Assembly: GCA_028285165.1 (NCBI GenBank)
Contig: JANQQB010000058.1
Location: 1 to 58,937 of the forward strand
DNA: 58,937 nucleotides
Source: Rhodobiaceae bacterium
Lineage (GTDB): Bacteria > Pseudomonadota > Alphaproteobacteria > Rhizobiales > JANQQB01
Direction of reading: 5' to 3'
This document shows positions 19,772-29,152 of the stretch, piece by piece (position 1 is the first letter of the stretch; each line of letters begins with the position of its first letter). Below the pieces are notes generated by a model, which worked only from the letters and a program-made list of their open reading frames with translations, did no database searches and was not told the origin of the DNA. The translations under genes and the position numbers were made by a program.

Positions 19772-20572
19772 TTGACCGATTCCGCGAAGACGGCCCTCAG
19801 AACGCTGGTACCGGTGATCGGCGATCCGGTTGCACAGGTGGCAACGCCCGGACTCTGGAATGCCCATTTCGAGCAGACCCGGCAAAATGCGCTGGCGATC
19901 GCGCTGCAGATCGCGCCGGCGGGTCTGCCGGCGCTTGTCGACTGGGTTCGCCATACCGTCAACGTGCCCGGATTTGTCAGCACGATCCCGCATAAGCCGG
20001 CGCTGCCGGCCCTGTGCGACCGGCACAGCGATGCCGTGCGGTTTCTCGGCGCGGCCAATGCGGTCCGGCGGAACGCGGACGGTCGGTTGGAATGCGAGAT
20101 GTTCGACGGTGTCGGCATGATACGGGCGATCTCGGCCCTCGGCGGGTCAATTGCGGATGCCCGTATCCTGATTGTCGGTGCCGGAGCTGCGGGCAGTGCC
20201 ATTGCCTATCAGGCGGCGGTCGAGGGAGCGCGCTGCGTGGACCTGCAAGACGTGGACAGCGCAAAAGCCGAGGCGCTGGCGGCACGGATCGAGGCCTTGC
20301 CCGGGCGGCCCACAACCTGCCGGATCGACGGATCCGGTGACGATTACGATATTGTCGTCAACGCCTCCCCGCTCGGCATGCATGCCGACGACCCGTTGCC
20401 GGTCGATCCGACCCGGTACGGGGCGACGACGATCGTCGCCGATGCGGTGACGGGCGCTGCGCCGACGCCGCTGATGCGGATGGCCGGACGCATCGGCCTG
20501 CGCACAGTTGACGGCGCCGCGATGGCGGCAGGCCAGGCGGCACCGCTGCGCACATTCTTGGGATTGCTGTGA
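19772..20572 (+). CDS. Shikimate dehydrogenase (AroE)-like protein, divergent; start uncertain (TTG)
   Basis: VIGDPVAQVATP, VSTIPHK, ILIVGAGAAGSAIAYQAA, DIVVNASPLGMHADDPLP. Confidence 0.8.
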   Translation: MTDSAKTALRTLVPVIGDPVAQVATPGLWNAHFEQTRQNALAIALQIAPAGLPALVDWVRHTVNVPGFVSTIPHKPALPALCDRHSDAVRFLGAANAVRRNADGRLECEMFDGVGMIRAISALGGSIADARILIVGAGAAGSAIAYQAAVEGARCVDLQDVDSAKAEALAARIEALPGRPTTCRIDGSGDDYDIVVNASPLGMHADDPLPVDPTRYGATTIVADAVTGAAPTPLMRMAGRIGLRTVDGAAMAAGQAAPLRTFLGLL

Positions 20573-20661
20573 TCGACCGGCCGGGACATGCCGGCGCGCC
20601 TGTCCGAAGGGCACCGACCCTGCCTGCGAGGCCGGCGATCTTCCACGCTGACGGGACCAAC

Positions 20662-21861
20662 TCAGGTTACCACCGGCAGGTCCGGTGGCGCGCGGGTCGT
20701 CAGAAGCGTGCAGCCGTCCTCCTGAATGACGATGTTTTCCTCGTGCACCATGATGCGGCCAGGCACGACGCTCATGCTCGGTTCCAGCGTGAGAACCATG
20801 CCCTCGGCGAGCGGCGTTTCGTCGAACGGTGTGAGGGAGGGCGGTTCGGTCAATTGCATGCCGAGTCCATGGCCCACGCGGCCGACATCGCCGACCGAAT
20901 CGGGCGATGCGCCGATGCAGTTTTGCATGGCCCGGAACAGATCGGCGCAGGTTGCGCCGGGCCGGGCGACCGCCAGGCCGGCGTCGACCGCCTGATGCAG
21001 CGTTCGATAGGCCCGCCGGGCCGCATCCGATGCGGTTCCAACTGCAAAGTTGCGGTCGAAATCGCAGAAATAGCCGTCATAGACACAGCCGGTGTCGAGC
21101 ATGAGGATGTCCCCGGAGCGGATCTCGCGGCCGGTCGGTGGGGCGATCACGTCTGCCGTACCGTCGGGACCTGCGCCGCCGACAAGATAGGGTACGGCGT
21201 CGACTCCCCTGTTCAGGCAGTCGATCCGGAACCGGCGCATGATCTCGGTGTCGGCAAAACCCGCGCCGATCCAGTTCGGCAGGGCGGCAAAGGCATCGCT
21301 CGCACGACCGCAGGCCCAGGCGATCTTTTCGATTTCCAACGTGGATTTTTTCCTACGGGCCGTGTTCACGATCGCCGTGGCGTCTTGAAACCGGCGGCCG
21401 CCGAGCCCCTCGCGCAGCCGTTCGAAATCCTGAAACGGCATCCGCAAACTGGTTTCCGCACCCATCGGCATGCCGATGCGTCCCTGATCGGGCACGGCAC
21501 CGGCAAGTGCGTCGGCCAGCAGCGACACGCCGTCATCGACCGGATCGGGCGATGCCCAGGTGCGGATATCGTCGACCCAGGTGGCGGCCATCAGAGCGGC
21601 ACCGATCTCGGGAATGACAGCTATGGGCTTGCCTGTGCCGGGCACGATTACGAACCAGGGTCGGGTCGGGCTTTGGAAAAACGGCGTTTGAAAACCGGTG
21701 ATGTAGCGAATCGGCTCTTCCGTTGTGAAGAACAGAGCGTGCAGACCGTCTCTTTCCATAAGGCTTTGCAACCGGTCGAGACGGGTTTCGAATTCGCTGA
21801 CGGGAAAACCCCGTTTAGGAGCGCCCGAAGCGGGGCCGGACGCACTCGATGGTTCTGACAT
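20662..21861 (-). CDS. M24-family peptidase (Xaa-Pro dipeptidase/creatinase-like)
   Basis: GDILMLDTGCVYDGYFCDFDRNFAVG, RVGHGLGMQLTEPPSL, GMVLTLEPSM. Confidence 0.87.
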   Translation of the reverse strand: MSEPSSASGPASGAPKRGFPVSEFETRLDRLQSLMERDGLHALFFTTEEPIRYITGFQTPFFQSPTRPWFVIVPGTGKPIAVIPEIGAALMAATWVDDIRTWASPDPVDDGVSLLADALAGAVPDQGRIGMPMGAETSLRMPFQDFERLREGLGGRRFQDATAIVNTARRKKSTLEIEKIAWACGRASDAFAALPNWIGAGFADTEIMRRFRIDCLNRGVDAVPYLVGGAGPDGTADVIAPPTGREIRSGDILMLDTGCVYDGYFCDFDRNFAVGTASDAARRAYRTLHQAVDAGLAVARPGATCADLFRAMQNCIGASPDSVGDVGRVGHGLGMQLTEPPSLTPFDETPLAEGMVLTLEPSMSVVPGRIMVHEENIVIQEDGCTLLTTRAPPDLPVVT

Positions 21862-21902
21862 GCCGCGATCCAGTCCTTTGGCGGGTCGGTGCGCGAGGGT
21901 GA

Positions 21903-22714
<812 letters not shown>

Positions 22715-22715
<1 letters not shown>

Positions 22716-23329
22716 TGGTGCAGGATCTCAATCGCCTCAAGGAATCGGCTTCGCAGACCGCCGGTCCCTATGTGCATATCGGATGCACGCCGAACTTTGC
22801 CGGCATCGACGGCGTCTATGACACCGATCTGGGAAGCCGGATGGCCGGCCCCAATGCGAGGGGACACCGCATCGTCCTGACGGGGTCGGTGTTCGACGGC
22901 ACCGGCACGCCCCTGCGCGATGCGCTGGTCGAGATCTGGCAGGCGGATGCGGACGGGATCTATCCGTCGCCGGCGGACCCGCGCGGCCCAGCCGATCCGG
23001 ACTTTACCGGGTTCGGCCGCTGCGCCACCGATCTCGACACCGGGATCTATCGCTTCGAGACGATCAAACCCGGTTCCGTCCCGTTCAAGGACGGCACCGC
23101 AATGGCGCCGCATATCTCCATGCTGATCTTTGCGCGCGGCATCAATATCGGGTTGCAAACGCGGGTCTACTTCGCCGACGAAGAGGCCGCGAATGCATCC
23201 GATCCCGTGCTGTCGCGGATCGAACATCGCAACCGCGTGCCGACGCTCGTGGCGGCGATGGACGGCGATACCTATACGTTCGACGTGCACCTGCAAGGTG
23301 CGCACGAGACCGTTTTCTTCGATATCTAA
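22715..23329 (+). CDS. pcaG: Protocatechuate 3,4-dioxygenase alpha subunit
   Basis: TAGPYVHIG ... PLRDALVEIWQADADG ... FGRCATDLDTGIYRFETIKPG; TGATG overlap with pcaH. Confidence 0.92.
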
Positions 23330-23345
23330 AACCCGTTTGGACATC

Positions 23346-24179
23346 ATGACGACACCCTGCATCATCACGGTCGCGATCACCGGTTCGGTCGCCACAAAAA
23401 AAGACAACCCCGCAGTCCCGATCTCCGTCCCGGAACAGATCGAATCGACGCAGGCCGCCTTTGAGGCGGGCGCGACGCTGGCCCATTGTCACGTGCGCAA
23501 GGATGACGGGTCGCCGTCATCGGATCCGGAACGATTCAGTCTCCTGCTTGACGGCTTGCGGAAACATTGTCCGGGCATGATCGTGCAATTGTCGACCGGC
23601 GGACGGTCCGGTACGGGCCGCGAACGCGGCGGCATGCTGCCGCTGGCGCCCGACATGGCGTCGCTGTCGACGGGGTCGGTGAATTTCCCGACCCGTGTGT
23701 ACGAAAACAGCCCGGAACTTATCGATTGGCTGGCTGCCGAGATGCAGGCGCATGACGTCAAACCGGAGATCGAGGCGTTCGATCTCTCGATGATTTTCCA
23801 GGCGGTACGCATGGCCGAGGACGGCCGGATCGTCGGCCCGCTGCACGTGCAATTCGTCATGGGCGTGCGCAATGCCATGCCGGTGGACCGCGAGGCGTTC
23901 GAGTTCTTCGTGACTTCGCTGAAACGGCTCGCACCAACGGCGACATGGACGGGTGCCGGAATCGGCAAGGACCAGATCACGCTCAATCGATGGTCGCTCG
24001 AACTGGGCGGGCATTGCCGTACCGGTCTGGAGGACAATATCCGGCTCGACCGCGAAACGCTCGCGCCCTCGAATGCGGCGCTCGTCGAGCGGGTCGTGGA
24101 CATGTGTCCCGAATACGATCGGCATCCGGCCAGCGTGGCGGAAGCCCGCAAATTGCTGTCGCTGCCGGAGGCGGCGTGA
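23346..24179 (+). CDS. 3-keto-5-aminohexanoate cleavage enzyme family (BKACE, DUF849)
   Basis: IITVAITGS...NPAVPISVPEQIESTQAAFEAGATLAHCHVRKDDGSPS...GGRSG...EIEAFDLSM. Confidence 0.9.
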   Translation: MTTPCIITVAITGSVATKKDNPAVPISVPEQIESTQAAFEAGATLAHCHVRKDDGSPSSDPERFSLLLDGLRKHCPGMIVQLSTGGRSGTGRERGGMLPLAPDMASLSTGSVNFPTRVYENSPELIDWLAAEMQAHDVKPEIEAFDLSMIFQAVRMAEDGRIVGPLHVQFVMGVRNAMPVDREAFEFFVTSLKRLAPTATWTGAGIGKDQITLNRWSLELGGHCRTGLEDNIRLDRETLAPSNAALVERVVDMCPEYDRHPASVAEARKLLSLPEAA

Positions 24180-24210
24180 TCCACCGGACTTGACCGTATT
24201 TCAAAAGACA

Positions 24211-24237
24211 ACGGCGGGGCAAGGACTGCCCCGCCGT
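24211..24237. terminator. Stem-loop ACGGCGGGGCA-AGGAC-TGCCCCGCCGT downstream of the BKACE gene
   Basis: Perfect 11-bp arms, 5-nt loop, 31 bp after stop codon. Confidence 0.7.
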
Positions 24238-24352
24238 CAGGTCACTGTTTCCTGCGGTAAGTGCTAGAGCACGGCAATGTTACATGGGTGCCGTGTATCC
24301 GTGTCGCGCTGGACCGCACATCGTGTGTCGCACACCCACGCTTTCTGCGCCG

Positions 24353-24955
24353 TTATCGGGGCCGGATGGAAGCCAGATAGGCAATGACGTCGGAGACTTG
24401 GACGGGCGTCATGTGGATCACCGGCATGTCGGGATGGCCTGTGACGATGCCCTCGGAAAAGCCTTCTTCGAGTGCGTCGATCGGGTAAAGCCGGTAGACC
24501 TCCCGCAGCGGCGGCGCGCCCAGATGCGGGCTTTCGCCGGAGGCGTCGATCGCATGGCAACCGGCACATGTCTGCTCAAGGAAACGCCGGCCATGGGCGA
24601 CCGGCTGAACCCAGGCGATCCAGGCGGCCAGCGCCTCGGCCTGATCGGCCGACATTTCGAAATGCGGCATGTCGCTGTGCCGCGGCGTCGCTTTTGTCAG
24701 AAGCATCTCGGCAATGGCGTCGACAGGCACCCGCTCAGACATCATCCAGAAGGGCGGCGCAACCCGATGGGCGCTGGCGCCCTGCAGGTCGATGGCATGG
24801 CATTCCGCGCAATTGGCTTCGGCAAGCGCCTTGCCGCGGGCGGCTTTTGCCGGATCCGGTTGCAGCGTATCCGCTCCGGCATGCGATGCCAGGCTCAGCG
24901 CCAGAAGCAATGCACACGCCAACGATGTTCTGAAAACAGGCCGATTCATGGGCAC
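24353..24955 (-). CDS. Diheme c-type cytochrome with signal peptide
   Basis: Two motifs CAECH and CAGCH; N-terminal signal LACALLLALSLASHAGA. Confidence 0.87.
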   Translation of the reverse strand: MPMNRPVFRTSLACALLLALSLASHAGADTLQPDPAKAARGKALAEANCAECHAIDLQGASAHRVAPPFWMMSERVPVDAIAEMLLTKATPRHSDMPHFEMSADQAEALAAWIAWVQPVAHGRRFLEQTCAGCHAIDASGESPHLGAPPLREVYRLYPIDALEEGFSEGIVTGHPDMPVIHMTPVQVSDVIAYLASIRPR

Positions 24956-25054
24956 CTCTTTCGGATTGAATCAAGCTCAACATGCCGGTGAATCGCGATG
25001 GCCGCCTTGCGGGAGATCAAGACGGGCCGGCGCGTGCCTGACCTTTCCGGCCGA

Positions 25055-25711
25055 TCAGGTCAGCCGCAGCCGCGCCTTGTGGGCTTCGCGGATATGACGC
25101 CGACCGGCAATGTCCGCACGGTCGAAGTCGCGGGCCTCGATCGCATCGACGATCGCCTCGTGCTCTTCGATGGCCGCCTTGCGCCGATCCGCGTCGCTGA
25201 AAGTCGTGCCGTCCAGCAAGAGCAGGGATTGTTTCATGTGGTCGATCTGGGCGGCCAGATAGGTGTTGTGGCCGGCCAGTGTCAGACGACGGTGGAAGGC
25301 GCGATTGGCGGCGGCCAGTTCGTAGGGGTCCGCGCCGCGCGTCCGGTCGTGCGCCACCATCTCGCGCAACAATGCGATTTCCGCCTCGCTGGCATGCTGG
25401 GCGGCAAGGCGGGCGACCATGCCCTCAAGCACTTCGCGCACCACATACAATTCGTTCAATTGGTCGTTGTTCAGCGTCGGGATCACCATGCCGCGATTCG
25501 GCTGGTGGACGGCGAGGCCCTGGGCTTCGAGACGTTTCAAGCCCTCGCGGATCGGCGTCCGGCTGACGCCGAAGCGGTCGGCCAGGTCGGTTTCGCGCAG
25601 GCGGGTGCCCGGCTTCAGGTCGCCCTTTTCGATCGCAGCGACAAGCGCGGTATAAATGTCGTTTCCATTGGCGGTGGCCACAGCTTTGTCTCTTGGCAAT
25701 CTATTATGCAT
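25055..25711 (-). CDS. GntR-family transcriptional regulator (FCD type); real start may be GTG at 25681
   Basis: GTRLRETDLADRFGVSRTPIREGLKRLEAQGLAVHQPNRGMVI; the annotated ATG overlaps a candidate operator. Confidence 0.9.
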   Translation of the reverse strand: MHNRLPRDKAVATANGNDIYTALVAAIEKGDLKPGTRLRETDLADRFGVSRTPIREGLKRLEAQGLAVHQPNRGMVIPTLNNDQLNELYVVREVLEGMVARLAAQHASEAEIALLREMVAHDRTRGADPYELAAANRAFHRRLTLAGHNTYLAAQIDHMKQSLLLLDGTTFSDADRRKAAIEEHEAIVDAIEARDFDRADIAGRRHIREAHKARLRLT

Positions 25712-25726
25712 ACATTAGTATACAAA
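25704..25726. promoter_or_regulatory. Candidate operator (minus strand TTTGTATACTAATGTATGCATAA) at the GntR/TSUP divergent region
   Basis: Aligns with a similar site upstream of the TcuA-like gene (30535-30557). Confidence 0.55.
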
Positions 25727-25830
25727 AATCGATCCTCTGACAAACAGGACCTGACCTGACCCGACGTCCTGCGGGGCCGCATTGTCTGTCCTGTTCTCAG
25801 ATCTTGTTCCCGTCCCGCCGGTGCGCCCCG

Positions 25831-26601
25831 ATGCTCGAACCGCTGCAGACTCTCCTGGACCTCTACGGTGTCTGGACATTGGTTCTTATCGGTCTGTTGG
25901 CGCTGATTACCTCGGCGATCCATGGCGCCACGGGCATTGCCGGTGGGTTTCTCCTGTCCGCGGCGCTGGCGCCGCTCATCGGCGTCAAGCCGATCGTGCC
26001 GCTGATTTCGGTCGCGCTTCTGATCAGCCATTCGTCACGGGCTATCCTGAACATCCGGGACATCGACGTGAAGGCGTTTTTCTGGGTTACGCTGCCGGCC
26101 GTGCCATGCATTGTCGCGGTTGCGGTTCTTTATGGTCGCATGTCGGCGAGTGCGATCGCCCTTGTGCTCGGTCTTGTGATCCTGTCGTCGATCCCGATGC
26201 GCCGCTGGGCCCAGCGCCATGCGATCCGGGCCGGGCGGAACACCCTGCACGGCGCGGGCGCGGTCTACGGTGCGCTTTCGGGCGCGTCGATCGGACCCGG
26301 CATGCTTCTGGTGCCGTTCCTGCTGGGCTACGGCCTGACCAAGGAGGCTTTTGTTGCCACGCTGGCACTGATTGCCCTGGTCACCAACATCTCGCGGGTT
26401 TCCGTATATGGCAGCACCGATCTGCTCGATCCGACCTTCGTGGCGCTCGGCATCTGTGTCGGGCTCGTCACGATTCCCGGCAACTGGATCGGCCGGTCCG
26501 TGCTGCGTCGCATGACAAATGAATCGCATGCGGGCTTCGTCGACGTTCTGACCGTGGTGGGTGCGGCGAACTTCTTCTGGCTGGCCTACCAGAATTTCTA
26601 A
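25831..26601 (+). CDS. TSUP (TauE/SafE) family permease
   Basis: Multi-TM protein with N-terminal AAxHGATGIAGGFLLSAAL and C-terminal half repeat. Confidence 0.85.
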   Translation: MLEPLQTLLDLYGVWTLVLIGLLALITSAIHGATGIAGGFLLSAALAPLIGVKPIVPLISVALLISHSSRAILNIRDIDVKAFFWVTLPAVPCIVAVAVLYGRMSASAIALVLGLVILSSIPMRRWAQRHAIRAGRNTLHGAGAVYGALSGASIGPGMLLVPFLLGYGLTKEAFVATLALIALVTNISRVSVYGSTDLLDPTFVALGICVGLVTIPGNWIGRSVLRRMTNESHAGFVDVLTVVGAANFFWLAYQNF

Positions 26602-26616
26602 GGTGATCTTGTGCCG

Positions 26617-27720
26617 TCAGGTCGACGGCAGGTCCGCTGCAAGGGGTTCGGGTACGTAGACCAGCCCCTCGAACAATTTGCGCGCCGTTCTCAACAAACC
26701 GGCCGATGCCATTTTAAACGTACCGTCCGCAACCCGGTAGTCGAACACGACGTCGATCTCACCGAGCGGGTGTTCGATCGCGATACGTGCCGGGACACCG
26801 TCCGGAAGCGTGGCGATGCCGTCGGCGACGGTACCCGGAGCGAGCAGGCAGGATCCGGTGCAGATTGCACCGGTCGTCGCATAGGTCGGGTGGCATTGCC
26901 ACGGCATGAAATAGCGGGCGGTTACGGCTCCGCCGGATCGTGGCGGCGCCAGGATCGCGACTTTCGGGACGACCGAGGACGTGACATCGCCGAGGCCCAT
27001 GCGCGCGCCGGCTTCGAGCCGGATCGCCTCGATCCGATCGAAAAACGCGCGGTCGGCGTCGAGCGCCTCGCGCGTTTCGGTGCCGGTGACGCCTAGGTCG
27101 GCCGCGCGGGCAATCACCATCGGCATCGCGACATCGATGCAGGTGACCTCGACGCCGTTGATCGTATCGATGGGACTGCCGGTGGGAAACAGGGCGCCGG
27201 TCTTGGAGCCGGTCACGTTCATGAAATTCAGGATGACCGGTGCGGCGGTTCCGGGTACGCCGTCGATGCGGGCGTCGCCGTCATAGCGCACCCTTCCGTC
27301 CGGCGTTTCGACAATAGCCTCGATCAGACCGCCGGTATTGACGTTGCGGATGCGGACGGCGGTTTTGTCGCCGGTCGGCTCAACGAGGCCCATTTCAAGC
27401 GCTGCCGGGCCGACACCGGCCAGGATATTGCCGCAGGAGGGGGAGAAGTCGACGCTGTCGTCATCGATACCGACCTGTCCGAAAAGGTAATCGATTTTGG
27501 CCCAGTCGTGGTCCGACGGTGAGAGAATGGCGGTTTTGCTGGTCGTCGGCTGCGCCCCGCCGATCCCGTCGACCTGGAGCGGCGAGGCGGATCCCATGGC
27601 AGCTGCGAGGACCCGGGCCATGCGGTCCCGGTCCGCGGGCAGGTGGGCTGCGTTGAAATAGGGGCCGCGCGACGTGCCGCCGCGCATAAGGATACAGGGG
27701 ATCGCGTTTGGTGCGGTCAT
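26617..27720 (-). CDS. PrpF-family isomerase/tautomerase, resembling 4-oxalomesaconate tautomerase GalD
   Basis: IPCILMRGGTSRGPYF, QVDGIGGAQPTTSKTAILS, SCGNILAGVGPAALEMGLV, TCIDVAMPMVI. Confidence 0.85.
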   Translation of the reverse strand: MTAPNAIPCILMRGGTSRGPYFNAAHLPADRDRMARVLAAAMGSASPLQVDGIGGAQPTTSKTAILSPSDHDWAKIDYLFGQVGIDDDSVDFSPSCGNILAGVGPAALEMGLVEPTGDKTAVRIRNVNTGGLIEAIVETPDGRVRYDGDARIDGVPGTAAPVILNFMNVTGSKTGALFPTGSPIDTINGVEVTCIDVAMPMVIARAADLGVTGTETREALDADRAFFDRIEAIRLEAGARMGLGDVTSSVVPKVAILAPPRSGGAVTARYFMPWQCHPTYATTGAICTGSCLLAPGTVADGIATLPDGVPARIAIEHPLGEIDVVFDYRVADGTFKMASAGLLRTARKLFEGLVYVPEPLAADLPST

Positions 27721-27772
27721 GGCCGGGGCCCTCCCCGGCCAGATCTCATCGGGTTATCGCGTCCGGTCCGGA

Positions 27773-27916
27773 TCAGCGTTTTTGCGGAAAGCGATCGGCG
27801 AATTCGGCCGGCAATCCGGCAGCGATCAGATCTTCGCGGCGCGGTTTGCGGTGCGCGGAGATGGCGGTGGTCAGGTTTTGAGCGGCCCGGATACGATCGA
27901 GAAGGCGTAACATCAT
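27773..27916 (-). CDS. Small basic protein of unknown function (47 aa)
   Basis: MMLRLLDRIRAAQNLTTAISAHRKPRREDLIAAGLPAEFADRFPQKR; AAAGGAG SD 7 nt upstream of ATG; fills the gap between tcuB-like and prpF-like genes. Confidence 0.6.
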   Translation of the reverse strand: MMLRLLDRIRAAQNLTTAISAHRKPRREDLIAAGLPAEFADRFPQKR

Positions 27917-28045
27917 GGCAGGGCTCCTTTCGGTGTTGCTGCGGTGCAGCATTTCTGTTGGTTCTCATGTAGCCCTCCTTCAGGCCGGGCGGTAGGCCCT
28001 GATCGGCATGCCGGCCATGCCGGTGTGCATGGCTCGGCAATCCGT

Positions 28046-29152
28046 TCATGGCGCATCCGCCTTCTGTTCGGTTGCGTGGCGCACAAGCGCCGCAAAGCGA
28101 TAGAGACCATGGACAAACTTGCCGTAGGGCATGGTCAGGAACAGCGCGAACACGACGCCGAGATGGATGGCCAGCAAGGACCCCATCGCGGCGGTGTCGC
28201 GCAGAACAAGCAGGGCCAGGCCCGTCAGACTTGTCAGGAACAGCATGGCGAGGAACGCCACATCCATACCGCCCGGCGATGCAGCCTTAAGTTCGGCGGC
28301 GCGGGTGCGCTTGGCGTGATAGAGGCCGGCCGGGCCGATCAGGAGCCCGATGCCGCCAAGCGTGCCGAGGATCACGACCGGGCTCGTGACGGGATAGGGG
28401 GCCTGCCAACCGAAAGCGTAATGATAGACGGTGCCGAGGCTGGTTGATGCCAGGCACAGGAGGAAGCCGTAGAATGTCGCGTGATGATAGAACCGGCGAT
28501 TGTCCGTCGGCGTGTCGTCCTCGTTCATGCAGCCGATACCGCCGCCGTCCAGGTTGCGCAGGCGGGCGGCGCTTGCCGCGGCTTCACGAAGCGCGGCCAG
28601 GGATACGCTGCCTCCGCCGGTCGCCCGCCAGAAGGTGCGCAGGCTCATGGCCATGGCGAGCAGCGCATAGACAAAGACGGTTCCGAACAGGGCGACCATC
28701 GTGTTGTGCGGCATCAGGGCATAAAACGCACCTTCGCCCGTCTGAACGGCAAACAGGGCGCCCGGGTCGTTGAAGGCAACGAAACCCGCAATGAACAGAG
28801 CGACCGAAAGGGCCGTCAGGAGGGCGATGATCAGCCCGTTGCGGGCAAACAGGCCGGCAAACGCACCCGGCCAAGCATACCGCGCATAACTTTCCTCGCG
28901 CAGGTCGGCAAATGCGACCGGGACATTGACGGCGAATTCATGGGGCGGTGCATATTGGCAATCGTGGTAGCAGGCACCGCAATTGTGACAGAGGTTGGCA
29001 AGGTAATCGACATCGCCGAGCCCGAACGTGCGCCGTTCCTCCATGGCGGGAAAGACGGCGCACAGCCCTTCGCAATAGCGGCAGGCATTGCAGATGCCCA
29101 TCTGCCGGGCGGCTTCGTCGGCATTGGCGCTCGCTAGATCAATTAGCGACAT
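28046..29152 (-). CDS. Tricarballylate utilization 4Fe-4S membrane protein, TcuB-like
   Basis: CNACRYCEGLCAVFPAMEERRTF, CHNCGACYHDCQYAPPHEFAVNVP plus C-terminal TM helices. Confidence 0.88.
   Translation of the reverse strand: MSLIDLASANADEAARQMGICNACRYCEGLCAVFPAMEERRTFGLGDVDYLANLCHNCGACYHDCQYAPPHEFAVNVPVAFADLREESYARYAWPGAFAGLFARNGLIIALLTALSVALFIAGFVAFNDPGALFAVQTGEGAFYALMPHNTMVALFGTVFVYALLAMAMSLRTFWRATGGGSVSLAALREAAASAARLRNLDGGGIGCMNEDDTPTDNRRFYHHATFYGFLLCLASTSLGTVYHYAFGWQAPYPVTSPVVILGTLGGIGLLIGPAGLYHAKRTRAAELKAASPGGMDVAFLAMLFLTSLTGLALLVLRDTAAMGSLLAIHLGVVFALFLTMPYGKFVHGLYRFAALVRHATEQKADAP

Noticed and set aside
20662-21861. M24 protein as a DMSP lyase DddP
   Set aside because: Sequence matches generic M24 Xaa-Pro peptidase/creatinase motifs better than the DddP sequence I recall; no ddd genes nearby.
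24264-24350. CACGGCA...TGCCGTG and GTGTGTCGCACAC hairpins as a small RNA or tRNA
   Set aside because: No tRNA features; short unrelated inverted repeats after a better terminator candidate.
24966-24980. FNR-like TTGAATCAAGCTCAA upstream of the diheme cytochrome
   Set aside because: Spacing is TTGA-N7-TCAA, one base off the FNR consensus.
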